A stretch of 64,000 nt of DNA from Bacteroidales bacterium. GTDB taxonomy: Bacteria > Bacteroidota > Bacteroidia > Bacteroidales > UBA932. The DNA is taken from positions 17,565 through 81,564 of the forward strand of contig JAFQGK010000006.1 in NCBI GenBank assembly GCA_017398335.1. The letters run 5' to 3'. The position numbers were made by a program, and so were the translations under genes. Positions 17,142 to 25,864 of the stretch are shown one piece after another. Below the pieces are notes generated by a model. It saw only the letters and a list, made by a program, of their open reading frames with translations. It was not told where the DNA came from and made no database searches. Every line of letters starts with the position of its first letter. Position 1 is the first letter of the stretch.

Positions 17142-17566
17142 ATGAGTCCGACTGATTTCTTCCAGTTTGTGTAGAATTCCGGGTTGTACCATAACAGGTT
17201 ATGGTTTCTGTCCATAAACACCTGTATGGTGTGGGCAGTGAGATAGATTGTGCCGTCCTCAGGATCATATATCTCGTAGTCAAAGATCACTTTGGCTGCT
17301 TCTGTAGGCCTGTAGGTAATCTTGATCATAGGTTTCATACCGTACATCAGCGGATGCTTGTAGTTGATGGTCATCTCTACAATCGGAACGAAAATATTTT
17401 CGTTGATGTACATATTGTATGAGAGCCCGTGTTTCAGTCCAAAGACTTCGCGGGCGTCTTCCAGATACAGGGGATACGAACCATGCCAAACGACATTCAT
17501 CATATCCACTTCACTGAACCTTATTTCAAGCTGCTTTTCCGCAGTCAGTATTACATTATCGTTCAT
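17138..17566 (-). CDS. 4HBT-family acyl thioesterase
   Basis: A 142-residue hotdog thioesterase of the 4-hydroxybenzoyl-CoA thioesterase/YbgC type. The catalytic block RFSEVDMMNVVWHGSY carries the conserved Asp and the downstream His/Tyr, followed by YLEDARE. It hydrolyses acyl-CoA or acyl-ACP thioesters and could release or proofread polyene intermediates; the equivalent gene is common in aryl-polyene clusters. Cytoplasmic, no signal. It is coupled by a 4-nt overlap to the downstream ketosynthase and lies 27 nt after the second dehydratase. Confidence 0.85.
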   Translation of the reverse strand: MNDNVILTAEKQLEIRFSEVDMMNVVWHGSYPLYLEDAREVFGLKHGLSYNMYINENIFVPIVEMTINYKHPLMYGMKPMIKITYRPTEAAKVIFDYEIYDPEDGTIYLTAHTIQVFMDRNHNLLWYNPEFYTNWKKSVGLI

Positions 17567-17593
17567 GACTAATGCTTGTTTGGACGTGTTCCG

Positions 17594-18046
17594 TCATTCG
17601 ACATTTCTTACTGAAAGTTTGATTTCAGCAGTTGCGATTATCTCGTCTCCACAGGTGATCTCAGCATTGGCGAGTGTCATTCCGAATATCTCTTCAAGGA
17701 TGTCGACCTTGGTCCTGATGACAGAACCTACAGGAGCCAGAGAATTTACGACATAGTCCCTGATCGCGCCGATGAAGCCGACCTGCACATCCTTGTGCAG
17801 AACATACTTGTTGTAGAATCCTACTCTTGCAGCACATGTCTGGGCAATATTCTCCATCATTCCCGATGCAGAGAAATGTCCGTTATCCACAAATATGTTG
17901 TTGTCCTTGATCAAGGTCTCTGTAGTGGATGTCATCATCTCGAAATGAGTGAGGCATCCAATCATTACAAACGGTTCCTGCTGCGGCAGCACCGTATGGA
18001 CATCGATTGAACGAAGGTATTCTTCTGAAAAAGTCACGTTATCCAT
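17594..18046 (-). CDS. FabZ-like 3-hydroxyacyl-ACP dehydratase (ApeP type)
   Basis: A 150-residue hotdog protein with LPQQEPFVMIG near residue 21 (cf. LPHRxPFLLV in FabZ). The catalytic block NGHFSASGMMENIAQ carries the expected His and Glu. The usual PGxPIxPG loop between them is shortened to SASG, as in the ApeP-like branch of aryl-polyene dehydratases. It should remove water from 3-hydroxyacyl-ACP to build the conjugated chain. The start overlaps the stop of the upstream acyltransferase by one base (TGATG), showing coupling. The fold and catalytic pair are visible; substrate preference is inferred from the cluster. Confidence 0.82.
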   Translation of the reverse strand: MDNVTFSEEYLRSIDVHTVLPQQEPFVMIGCLTHFEMMTSTTETLIKDNNIFVDNGHFSASGMMENIAQTCAARVGFYNKYVLHKDVQVGFIGAIRDYVVNSLAPVGSVIRTKVDILEEIFGMTLANAEITCGDEIIATAEIKLSVRNVE

Positions 18047-18924
18047 CAGTTCCAGAAATCAAAGAAATTATACCATTGCTCCGGGTATTCCAGCACGCGC
18101 TTCTCAAGCTCTGCAACATATGCCCGGGACAACTGCCTGAGCTGTTCACGCCTTGGCGCTTCCTTGTCGTATTGCAGAGGAGTGACGTAGATTCTGTACT
18201 TTACAAGTCCGGTCTTCATCACATTTACTGCAAGTACATCAAGTCCGCGCATCGTTGCAACGCTGAAAGGTCCCTGAGGAAACTTTGCTGTCTTGCCCAG
18301 GAAGGTGCATTCGACGCATTTTGCCTGACCCATGAAACGATCGGTCGGAAAGCTGACTATATCACCGTTGCAAAGTGCCTGGTCTATTTCAAAGAGGTGG
18401 CTCATGTCCTGCCGGAGAGTGATCATCCTGATGTTCGTCTTTGTGAACATATTGTTGCGGTTTTCCATTACAGATGCCTTCTCGTGAGCATAGACCACGG
18501 CATTGATTGTCTTGCGCTCGGAAACCAGAGTATAGCCGGCAATCTCATAATTGCCTATGTGAGAACTCAGATGCAGAAAGCCTTCATCCTTTGAAGCCAG
18601 TTCGTTGAATCTGTCCATGCCGATGACTTCGACCTCGAATTTCTTTCCGGCATACATGGCGAACTTGTCAATGACAACCTGTGCGAACTTGCAGTGGTTG
18701 ATGTATGTCGCCCAAGCAGCCCTGATTCTTCCATAGCCGTGTCTGTCACGGAAATATCGGTATGCTGTCCTTCTGCTGTCGTTCAGAATCAGACAGACAG
18801 GCACGACAAAGATTGATGCGAACAGGTATAGAAACCTTACATCAATATACCGGAGCGTCCATATCAGGCTTTTATGCAGTCCTCCGCTTCCGTATGTCGT
18901 TCCTGCCCATTGCTTCTGAGCCAT
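18046..18924 (-). CDS. LpxL/HtrB-family lysophospholipid acyltransferase
   Basis: A 292-residue acyltransferase of the lipid A late-acyltransferase fold. A membrane-anchoring helix lies at about 32-48, and the HxxxxE catalytic motif is SHIGNYE (His122, Glu127). The following blocks (FPTDRFMGQ, FPQGPFSVA) are typical of LpxL-like enzymes. These proteins sit on the inner membrane and use acyl-ACP donors. In aryl-polyene clusters they are proposed to attach the polyene to a membrane lipid. It starts 3 nt after the ACP gene and overlaps the dehydratase gene by one base. Family assignment is strong; donor and acceptor are inferred. Confidence 0.88.
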   Translation of the reverse strand: MAQKQWAGTTYGSGGLHKSLIWTLRYIDVRFLYLFASIFVVPVCLILNDSRRTAYRYFRDRHGYGRIRAAWATYINHCKFAQVVIDKFAMYAGKKFEVEVIGMDRFNELASKDEGFLHLSSHIGNYEIAGYTLVSERKTINAVVYAHEKASVMENRNNMFTKTNIRMITLRQDMSHLFEIDQALCNGDIVSFPTDRFMGQAKCVECTFLGKTAKFPQGPFSVATMRGLDVLAVNVMKTGLVKYRIYVTPLQYDKEAPRREQLRQLSRAYVAELEKRVLEYPEQWYNFFDFWN

Positions 18925-18927
18925 AGA

Positions 18928-19170
18928 CTATTTGATCTTATTCTCAATATAATCACAGAACTTTGCGTAAGTATTTACGCCTACCATCTCCTCTGCCTTG
19001 ATCTTGAAACCGAAGTTTCTCTCCACGATGACAACAATATCAACGAAGTCGAGGCTGTCGATTCCCATGTCATCCTTCAGTTTTGCATCCGGGAAGATGT
19101 TTTCCTCTTCGATTTCAAGTTCATTAATAAGAAAATCCTTTACTTTTGCTTCAATTTCAGCACGATTCAT
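18928..19170 (-). CDS. acyl carrier protein
   Basis: An 80-residue ACP with the attachment motif MGIDSLDFVD, placing phosphopantetheine on Ser39. It is acidic and of standard length. It lies 34 nt after the first ketosynthase gene and 3 nt before the LpxL-type acyltransferase, so it may both serve chain building and donate the finished acyl group. Of the three ACPs in this cluster it looks most like classical bacterial ACPs in spacing of the motif. Confidence 0.92.
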   Translation of the reverse strand: MNRAEIEAKVKDFLINELEIEEENIFPDAKLKDDMGIDSLDFVDIVVIVERNFGFKIKAEEMVGVNTYAKFCDYIENKIK

Positions 19171-19204
19171 ATTGTCTGTATTTTAGATTAGTTAATATTG
19201 TCGT

Positions 19205-20428
19205 TTATACGAACTTCTTGATTACCAGTGCACTGTTGGTTCCCCCGAATCCGAATGAGTTGCTGAGGACGGTGTTGATTTCTGTATCGACTGTTTCAGC
19301 AGCGAGATTCAGGTGTTCTGAGAATTCGTCGCGGTTCTTAAGGTTTATGTTAGGAGCAACGAAATTATTCTGCATCATAATGATCGAGTATACGACTTCG
19401 CTGGCTCCTGCCATCCAGCATTCATGTCCGGTCATGCTCTTTGTACTTGATACAAGGGCGTGCTCTCCGCGGAATAGCTTGTCGATAGCCATTGCTTCGA
19501 ACATGTCGCCCTGCTTTGTACTTGTTGCGTGGGCATTAATGTAGTCGATGTCGGAAGCTGTCACTCCGGCGTCTTCCATCGCTCTTTTCATGGCTCTGAG
19601 GCAGCCCTCGTCACTAGGCTGGCTGATTACAGATGTTCCGTTTGAAGAGAATCCATAGCCTGTGACTTCAGCTATGATTGTGGCTCCTCTGGCGATTGCA
19701 TGGTCGTAATCTTCAAGAATCAGGGCAGCAGCTCCGCCGCTTGGTACAAGTCCGTCACGGTCTCTGTCGAACGGGCGGCTTGCTTCTGCAGGATTGTCCA
19801 TATTCTTCGAGAATGCTCCCAGTGCATCGAAAGATGCCATAGAGTATAGATTTGTTTCCTGAGCTCCGCCGCAAAGAACTACATCCTGGAGTCCGTTTCT
19901 GATAAGCATATATGCCAGACCGATCGAATGACTTCCGCTCGCGCAAGCTGCACTGATAGTGAAGTTCGCTCCTTTCAGGCGGAATATGGTACTTAGATTC
20001 ATTGTGACGGTCGAGTTCATAGCCTGAAATATGAATGACTGGCCGAGCAGTTCGGTGTCGTGCTTTTCGTCCATGATCTTTGCCGCCTCGATCACAGGCT
20101 TGGCCGAAGAATCGTTTCCGAATATGCAGCCCACTTCATTAGCATCCAGATAGCTTTCATCTATGCCAGCCATTCTGAAGGCTTCTGAACTTGCCATGAA
20201 GGCATATTCAGCCTCCTCAGACAGGCCTCGGCGGAGATGACGGTCTATGAGACCTTTCAGCACAGGTTTCTTGACTATACCAGTCAATGCCGACTGATAT
20301 CCATATTTGAGCCTGTCTTCCTCAATGCCTATTCCAGACTTTCCGTTGTATAGTGAATCCTTTACTTCTTCTATGCTTGTTCCAAGGCATGACCATATGC
20401 CCATTCCAGTGATTACAACGCGCTTCAT
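19205..20428 (-). CDS. FabF-like ketosynthase (first of three)
   Basis: A 407-residue single-domain condensing enzyme. The nucleophile is Cys162 (SAACASGSH), with His300 (NAHATST), Lys330 and His335 (TKSMTGHE), and the phenylalanine-gating loop NSFGFGG near the end. The size is normal for FabF, unlike the two longer ketosynthases downstream. NAHATST instead of NAHGTGT is typical of FabF/FabB-type proteins. It probably extends or primes the chain with malonyl-ACP. It starts 1 nt after the ketoreductase gene and is followed by an ACP gene after 34 nt. Confidence 0.9.
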   Translation of the reverse strand: MKRVVITGMGIWSCLGTSIEEVKDSLYNGKSGIGIEEDRLKYGYQSALTGIVKKPVLKGLIDRHLRRGLSEEAEYAFMASSEAFRMAGIDESYLDANEVGCIFGNDSSAKPVIEAAKIMDEKHDTELLGQSFIFQAMNSTVTMNLSTIFRLKGANFTISAACASGSHSIGLAYMLIRNGLQDVVLCGGAQETNLYSMASFDALGAFSKNMDNPAEASRPFDRDRDGLVPSGGAAALILEDYDHAIARGATIIAEVTGYGFSSNGTSVISQPSDEGCLRAMKRAMEDAGVTASDIDYINAHATSTKQGDMFEAMAIDKLFRGEHALVSSTKSMTGHECWMAGASEVVYSIIMMQNNFVAPNINLKNRDEFSEHLNLAAETVDTEINTVLSNSFGFGGTNSALVIKKFV

Positions 20429-20429
20429 A

Positions 20430-21158
20430 TCAGTATAGACCTCCGTTAATGCTGATTACTTCTCCTGTGATATAGCTGGCTTCGTCAGAACAGAGGAAAC
20501 CGACCAAAGCAGCAACTTCTTCCGGCTTGCCGAAACGCTTCATCGGAACAAGCTGCTTGAGCTCGTCCTGAGGAAGGTCCTTTGTCATATCTGTCTCGAT
20601 GAATCCCGGAGCCACGGCATTGACCGTTACATTTCTTGCGGCGGCTTCCTGTGAGAGAGCCTTCGTCGCACCGATGAGGGCAGCTTTGGCAGCACTGTAG
20701 TTGGTCTGGCCTGCCATTCCCTTCAATCCTGACAGAGACGCCATGTTGACGATCCTGCCTCCATGCCTGCGCATCATCATCTTTGGCAGAAGCTGGCGCG
20801 TCACATAGAAGAAACCGTTAAGGGTTACATTGATCACCGAATGCCAGTCCTCTTCAGGCATCATGAACATAACGTTGTCACGGCGTATTCCGGCATTGTT
20901 CACCAGATATGCGATATAATCGTCAGGATGCTCCTTTTCCCATGCTTCAAGTGCTTCAGACACTGCCTTCTGATCCGATACGTCGAATCTGATGAGGGTG
21001 GCACTTCCTCCATGAGATAGTATTTCATCTCTTACTTCCTCGGCTGCAGCCTGATTGGACTGATAATTGATAAGCACCGGAATGCCCATCTGCGATAATC
21101 TGCAGCAGATGGCACGTCCGAGACCTCTGGAACCTCCTGTCACTAATGCGTATTTCAT
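20430..21158 (-). CDS. FabG-like 3-ketoacyl-ACP reductase (ApeQ type)
   Basis: A 242-residue short-chain dehydrogenase with the NADPH motif TGGSRGLGRA at 8-17, NNAGIRRDN, the Ser-Tyr-Lys catalytic set (SLSG, then YSAAKAA) and the SINGGLY C-terminus. It reduces 3-ketoacyl-ACP to 3-hydroxyacyl-ACP. It is the first gene of the aryl-polyene-type operon, immediately downstream of a good promoter candidate at 21200-21207. It is clearly paralogous to the FabG at 35161-35895, with the same start, loops and C-terminal SINGGLY. A housekeeping role cannot be excluded, but its position argues for dedicated use. Confidence 0.9.
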   Translation of the reverse strand: MKYALVTGGSRGLGRAICCRLSQMGIPVLINYQSNQAAAEEVRDEILSHGGSATLIRFDVSDQKAVSEALEAWEKEHPDDYIAYLVNNAGIRRDNVMFMMPEEDWHSVINVTLNGFFYVTRQLLPKMMMRRHGGRIVNMASLSGLKGMAGQTNYSAAKAALIGATKALSQEAAARNVTVNAVAPGFIETDMTKDLPQDELKQLVPMKRFGKPEEVAALVGFLCSDEASYITGEVISINGGLY

Positions 21159-21199
21159 AAAAATATGTACCCTTGTATAATAGTTATATTATAAACGTA

Positions 21200-21207
21200 C
21201 AAAGATA
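21200..21207 (-). promoter_or_regulatory. predicted promoter of the polyene operon
   Basis: On the minus strand this reads TATCTTTG, an exact match to the Bacteroidota -7 element TAnnTTTG, about 42 nt before the ketoreductase start codon. A weak -33 (TTTC) lies roughly 15-20 nt further upstream. It is the only such element in the gap between the divergently arranged esterase end and the operon, so it probably drives the roughly 20 kb transcript. Confidence 0.5.
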
Positions 21208-21240
21208 GTATAAATTTTCCAGAAATACGGTGTTCAGGTT

Positions 21241-22128
21241 TCAGCATAGGTCAATAAGCTGGAAATTGAATACAGATTCAATAAATAAAGTGCTGTAGCA
21301 TATCCAGTTATCCCATTTATGGCCCCCTGAGGTCAAGATAAAGCAGAAATCATAATTTTTCTTCATAAGATATGTGCTATATCTCCGGGCAGAGTTCAGA
21401 AATATATCGTTTTTGCCGATCATAATCATGTATGTAGCAGGGCGGGTGCGGAAAAGCACTTCAAGTTTTTCTTCAAGTCTCCTGTATATATGTGTATCTC
21501 TTCCGAAATTTAACGCAGGAAAGATGATGGGGGAGAACAAGCCGATATGACCGAAAGTCGAAGGATTGTTGGCTGATATGTATAAAGAATGCAGGCCTCC
21601 CAGCGACAGACCACATATAGCCCTGCTCATTCTTTCCGGAAGTGTCCTGAAATTCCGGTCTATATAACCGACGACATCGTTCACAAATGCCTCCTCTATG
21701 CTCCCGTTCAGGTCCAGATATGATTCTACCGTCTTTTTCGGCAATGTGTGCATGTAATCCAGTTTGTTGGCATATCGGTTGGTGTTGGGAAATACATAGA
21801 TATATTCACCGATTTTCCCGCAATGGAAAAGACTGTCGATCCTTTCGAGAATACGTCCTTTCCTTATCCATGACTCTTCATTTCCGTTTGCGCCGTGAAG
21901 CATGTATATTACAGGGAATCTTGCATCTGATTCATAATATCCTTCAGGCAGATATATGAGCAGTCTTCTTTGGGTCGGTCCCGGGGTAGAACATTCATAC
22001 AGGTGGCTTTCCAGTATTCCGTCATACTTTTGAGGCATTGGTGGAAGTACGGTACGCGCTCTCAGGACTGCGCATGAGATTAAAATTGACAAGATGCTGA
22101 CTGTCATTATTTTCGGATTACAGTACAT
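21241..22128 (-). CDS. secreted esterase (feruloyl/esterase D-like)
   Basis: A 295-residue exported alpha/beta hydrolase of the putative esterase (esterase D/feruloyl esterase) family. It has PVIYMLHGANGNEESW near the start, the nucleophile elbow GLSLGG, an Asp in GKNDIF and a late His in SGGHKWDNW. The start at 22126-22128 gives a signal peptide (about residues 1-24). The frame stays open further upstream, but that part overlaps the divergent gene and has no signal features. Such enzymes remove acyl or aryl groups from carbohydrates or act as general carboxylesterases. It is a single-gene unit, possibly adjacent to but not part of the polyene operon. Confidence 0.8.
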   Translation of the reverse strand: MYCNPKIMTVSILSILISCAVLRARTVLPPMPQKYDGILESHLYECSTPGPTQRRLLIYLPEGYYESDARFPVIYMLHGANGNEESWIRKGRILERIDSLFHCGKIGEYIYVFPNTNRYANKLDYMHTLPKKTVESYLDLNGSIEEAFVNDVVGYIDRNFRTLPERMSRAICGLSLGGLHSLYISANNPSTFGHIGLFSPIIFPALNFGRDTHIYRRLEEKLEVLFRTRPATYMIMIGKNDIFLNSARRYSTYLMKKNYDFCFILTSGGHKWDNWICYSTLFIESVFNFQLIDLC

Positions 22129-22249
22129 GTCTTTATTTTGCGATGACGGTTTCCTGATATGGACAAAAGCCAAGCCAGTCTTCAGTCTATGTACTTGTCC
22201 GCAAAATAATTTATGTGTAACTTTACTCTGAATTTTAATGGTTCCCGAT

Positions 22250-23839
22250 ATGAGAAGAACAATAATTCCAATTCTTATCGCCTTTTTATCTATTTCATGT
22301 TCAATGGATAAGGAGACCGAACTTAAAGAAGAGATCCTGGCAGCGTACGACAATCCGATCCGACCGGGATATGAAGGCAGAAATCCATATTGGAATAAAT
22401 TTGCAATCAAGTTCATGTATGCTCCTGCCTTTGATTTCAAGGAAGTGAAGGACGCTGTCTCTTATAGGTATACGGTGACGGAAGATGTCGAAGAAAATGC
22501 GACCTCATGGTCATTCACTGCCGAGGCACCTTATCTTTCCCTGGCTCCGATATGGCGCGATATAACAGTCGGGAATGTGTCTCTGAAGGTGGAAGCCCTT
22601 GACAATCAGGGGAATGTCCTGGCTGTAGCGGGCGAGCGCAAGTTCTATCGTGACGCTTCTTTCAATCCTCCATATCATGAAGCTGTCAGGGATTACAGGG
22701 AATCTGCAATGCTTGCGCTTATCTGTATTCATAACATGCAGCCGATCCAGAACTGGAAAAACGGTCCGGTTCCTGATATGTCATATCAGCTGAATACTTA
22801 TGCGGCAAAAATCATCGGTTCGACAATCAGCTCCGAGGTGCTTCTTTCGAAAATGTGCCCAGAGCTAAAGGAAGATGCCTTGAAGATAGCTGAGAATGCA
22901 GCACACTTCCTGATTGACCAGAGCCGTCCGGAAGGTGCTGCGCTTGAGTTTTTCCCACCTACATACTATGGAAATCTCATTACTTCCGGCATTGACCGCA
23001 ATAAGGGCAAGACAATGGCTATGGAAGCTCTTACTGCCGCTACCGCATTCCTGGATCTGTATGATGTTACTGGAAAGCAGGAGTATTTCGATCAGGCGAT
23101 GAAAATTACCGATACGTATGTGAAGATTCAGGCGGAGGATGGATCTTTTCCTATAAAGATGGATTTTGTCACCGGAGAGCCTGTGAATGCAGTCAAGGCT
23201 ATGCTTCATCCTATGCTTGAATATCTTCAGCGTCTGGAAAAGCAGTACGGCATCGATAAATACAATGAAATGTACCGCAAGTCAGAGGCTTGGATGAAGA
23301 ACGGTGCGCTCAAGACCTTCGATATGACAGGACAGTTTGAGGATGCAAGAGTCGAGGGGCTGGAACCATATCAGAATCTTACCAACTGTACGGCAGCTCC
23401 TTATGCAACCTTTCTGTTGGGCAAGGAAGATCTGACCCCGGAAGAATTGTCGGATGCGAAGGATCTGATCAACTTCTGCGAGGACCAGTTCGTATATTGG
23501 GAGTCGGCAGAAAAGAAATACGGAGTACAGCATTACCATACTCCGCATGTGGTAGAGCAGTACAGATACAGGGTGCCGATTGATCATAGTGCATGTAATG
23601 TTGCCAATGCATGGCTAAGCCTTTATGAAGTGACCGGAGATGAGATCGCTTTCATGAAGGCGAAAGCGTTGATTGACAATATTACTGTCATGCAGAATAT
23701 CAATACTGGAATGATACCTACCTATTGGTGCAATTTCCTGGAGGCCGAAGACTGGACGAACTGTACATTGTTATCGATTCAGACACTTCTCAGGATGGAT
23801 GAAATGAATTCATGCAATATGACCGGTCAACGTGATTAA
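22250..23839 (+). CDS. lipoprotein with alpha/alpha-barrel glycosidase-like domain
   Basis: A 529-residue lipoprotein with signal MRRTIIPILIAFLSISC, where the Cys would be lipidated. Residues 40-150 look beta-rich (Ig/fibronectin-like). The rest is an (alpha/alpha)-toroid with repeated helices and conserved aromatic or acidic patches (HNMQPIQNWKNG, LEFFPPTYYG, NIDHSACNVANAW-like). Such toroids occur in glycoside hydrolases and polysaccharide lyases, but I cannot assign a family. An ATG 12 nt upstream is an alternative start. It is divergent from the esterase and precedes a DUF2461 gene by 11 nt. Probably surface or periplasmic carbohydrate processing. Confidence 0.72.
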   Translation: MRRTIIPILIAFLSISCSMDKETELKEEILAAYDNPIRPGYEGRNPYWNKFAIKFMYAPAFDFKEVKDAVSYRYTVTEDVEENATSWSFTAEAPYLSLAPIWRDITVGNVSLKVEALDNQGNVLAVAGERKFYRDASFNPPYHEAVRDYRESAMLALICIHNMQPIQNWKNGPVPDMSYQLNTYAAKIIGSTISSEVLLSKMCPELKEDALKIAENAAHFLIDQSRPEGAALEFFPPTYYGNLITSGIDRNKGKTMAMEALTAATAFLDLYDVTGKQEYFDQAMKITDTYVKIQAEDGSFPIKMDFVTGEPVNAVKAMLHPMLEYLQRLEKQYGIDKYNEMYRKSEAWMKNGALKTFDMTGQFEDARVEGLEPYQNLTNCTAAPYATFLLGKEDLTPEELSDAKDLINFCEDQFVYWESAEKKYGVQHYHTPHVVEQYRYRVPIDHSACNVANAWLSLYEVTGDEIAFMKAKALIDNITVMQNINTGMIPTYWCNFLEAEDWTNCTLLSIQTLLRMDEMNSCNMTGQRD

Positions 23840-23850
23840 CCTGGTATGAT

Positions 23851-24522
23851 ATGGAAACGATTCTAAGATTTCTCCGTCAGCTGGAGAAAAACAATAACAA
23901 ACCGTGGTTCGATAGTCATAAGAACGAGTATAAGGAAGCTCGCGCACATTTCAATGTCCTGGTCGAGAAGCTTTTGGATGGTATTACTTCATTCGACCCT
24001 TCAATCAAGGGTGTCGGTGTGAACGACTGCACTTACCGTATTTACAAGGATATGAGATTCTCCAAGGATGGGCTTCCTTACAAGAGCCATTTCGGAGCAT
24101 TCATCGCCAAAGGAGGCAGGAAATCCGGTTACAGCGGATACTATTTTCATATAGGTACCGGCTCCGGTGACGAATATCCGTGCAGAAGCTTCCTTGCTGT
24201 GGGCAATTATTATACTGAGCCGAAAGTATTGAAAATTCTCCGCGAGGACATAGAACTCGGAGGCGGTGATTTTGACCGGATCATAAAAAAACTGCATCCC
24301 TCCCTGTCCCTGGATCAGGATCAGAAACTCAAAAGAATGCCTTTGGGATTTGATCCGGAGTCACCTTATATTGAGTACATCAAACTGAAGAACTTCTGCC
24401 TGTCAGGCAGTTTCGATGACAGTAATCTGAATATCAATGAGATAGTTGAGATATTCAAAAGTGCCAAGCCCTTCCTTGACTACATTAACAGAGCAATAGA
24501 ATACAGCAGAGAAGAATATTGA
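23851..24522 (+). CDS. DUF2461 family protein
   Basis: A 223-residue protein of the DUF2461 family. Family-typical blocks are the N-terminal FLRQLEKNNNKPWFDSHKNEY, the RIYKDMRFSKDGLPYKSHFG block and GYYFHIG. No biochemical function is established. It is cytoplasmic, with no signal. The gene sits 11 nt after the lipoprotein gene and 5 nt before the frameshifted AlaX-like gene, suggesting a loose housekeeping-like operon. Confidence 0.88.
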   Translation: METILRFLRQLEKNNNKPWFDSHKNEYKEARAHFNVLVEKLLDGITSFDPSIKGVGVNDCTYRIYKDMRFSKDGLPYKSHFGAFIAKGGRKSGYSGYYFHIGTGSGDEYPCRSFLAVGNYYTEPKVLKILREDIELGGGDFDRIIKKLHPSLSLDQDQKLKRMPLGFDPESPYIEYIKLKNFCLSGSFDDSNLNINEIVEIFKSAKPFLDYINRAIEYSREEY

Positions 24523-24527
24523 TCAAT

Positions 24528-24999
24528 ATGGAAGACCAGATAATTTTGAATGCCCACAACAAACTGGAACACGAGCAGTCGCATACTGCAGAACATTTGC
24601 TGAATGCGACGATGGTCAGGATGTTCGGCTGCCCACGATCGAGAAATGCCCATGTCGAGCGCAAGAAGTCCAAGTGACTATATTCTGGATGTAGAACCGA
24701 CTCCGGAACAGGTGGCTGAAGTAGAAGCGGAAGTCAATAAGGCTATTGCCGCCAATCTTGAAGTGAAGATAGAATTCATGCCGCGTGAGCAAGCAGCGGA
24801 GATCGTGGATCTGAGCAAGCTTCCGGAAGATGCCTCACAGACCCTCAGGATTGTCAGAATAGGGGATTACGATGCCTGTGCGTGTATCGGTGCCCACGTT
24901 AATAATACTTCAGAGATAGGCTCGTTCAAGATCATAAGCCACTCATACTCAGATGGTATCTGGAGGCTGAGATGGAAGGTTCTGCCTGCTGGGAAATAG
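24528..24999 (+). pseudogene. frameshifted AlaX-like alanyl-tRNA editing protein
   Basis: The frame starting at ATG 24528-24530 encodes a HTAEHLLNATMVRMFG block (the HxxxH zinc motif of AlaX/AlaRS editing domains) and stops at TGA 24675-24677. The sequence then continues in the +1 frame from about 24677 with DYILDVEPTPEQ and ends in DYDACACIGAHV (the CxxxH zinc motif) and a normal AlaX tail. The two halves join if a 2-nt loss (TGCGAC to TGAC) is restored at about 24676. AlaX-like proteins deacylate Ser- or Gly-tRNA(Ala). The break may be a true pseudogene, a sequencing error or, less likely, a programmed shift, as there is no obvious slippery heptamer. Confidence 0.78.
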
Positions 25000-25003
25000 G
25001 TCA

Positions 25004-25786
25004 TTACTGATCGAATAACCCAAGTTTCAGACAAGCATTGAATATGCCGTCCTTATCAACGTCATCGGTTATAAGGTCTGCTTTTGCCTTCAGTTCGGGT
25101 ACGGCATTGCCCATTGCTACATTTGTCCATTCTTCGCAGAACATGGACAGATCGTTATGTGCATCTCCGAATACGATGACATCGGACACTTCTGCTCCGA
25201 AATGACTCAATATCTGTCTTATGCCGTGGGCCTTGTCTGTCGGTTCGACAAATATGTATTCCTTGTCATATCTGCACCATGGAAGACGTTGCAATGATTC
25301 CAGTCCATATTCTTCAGGCTCGTAACATGCAATGTATGCCTTATATATTACAGGATAGTCCGATGGATTCAGGCCTGCGACAACTCTTGACTTCATGTAT
25401 CTGTCTTTCGTGAACTCTTCGAATCTGCTGTCAGGCGTCTGCCTTACAGTGGAATTGTCAGTCTGTATTCCCCATGGCATTCCTTTACGTTCGCACTCCA
25501 TTATCAGATCGATTACATCGTCTCTGTTAAGAGGCTTGATTCCGAGAAGTTCCTTGTTGATAGTTATTCCGTAGCCGCCGTCACTGACCATATTGTCGAA
25601 GCCAAGCTCTTCCATGTAACTATATGCCATAGCTTGCGAGCGTCCTGTCGCAATGCAAAGGAAATGTCCTGCTTCTCTGAGCTTTTCAAGCGCCAGCCTG
25701 GTTGATGCTGGTACATAGCTCCGGTCGTGCGTGCCGGCACGCAATGTTCCGTCTATGTCGAAAAAGATGTATTTCGTCTTATTCAT
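25004..25786 (-). CDS. Cof-type HAD phosphatase
   Basis: A 260-residue haloacid-dehalogenase phosphatase. Motif I is FFDIDGTL at residues 8-15, motif II an IATGRS block, and motif III/IV lies around KAHGIRQIL and GDAHNDLSM. This order with a C2 cap marks the Cof/YbiV type, which dephosphorylates small sugar phosphates or coenzyme phosphates. The start at 25784-25786 has an A-rich leader; ATG at 25802-25804 would add six residues. It lies 78 nt downstream of the sulfatase gene on the same strand. The substrate is unknown. Confidence 0.88.
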   Translation of the reverse strand: MNKTKYIFFDIDGTLRAGTHDRSYVPASTRLALEKLREAGHFLCIATGRSQAMAYSYMEELGFDNMVSDGGYGITINKELLGIKPLNRDDVIDLIMECERKGMPWGIQTDNSTVRQTPDSRFEEFTKDRYMKSRVVAGLNPSDYPVIYKAYIACYEPEEYGLESLQRLPWCRYDKEYIFVEPTDKAHGIRQILSHFGAEVSDVIVFGDAHNDLSMFCEEWTNVAMGNAVPELKAKADLITDDVDKDGIFNACLKLGLFDQ

Positions 25787-25864
25787 GGTAAATTTCTTTT
25801 CCATCCTGCTTTCTTCTTCAAGTCTGTCAATTAGGTCCATTGTCCATGAAGCAGTCAATATTCA

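Noticed and set aside
899-21158. Classical flexirubin assignment for the polyene cluster
   Set aside because: No dialkylresorcinol synthase pair, halogenase or ammonia lyase is visible, so only the broader aryl-polyene-type label is supported.
22129-22440. N-terminal extension of the secreted esterase by 104 codons
   Set aside because: It would run into the divergent lipoprotein gene and would bury the signal peptide that starts at 22128.
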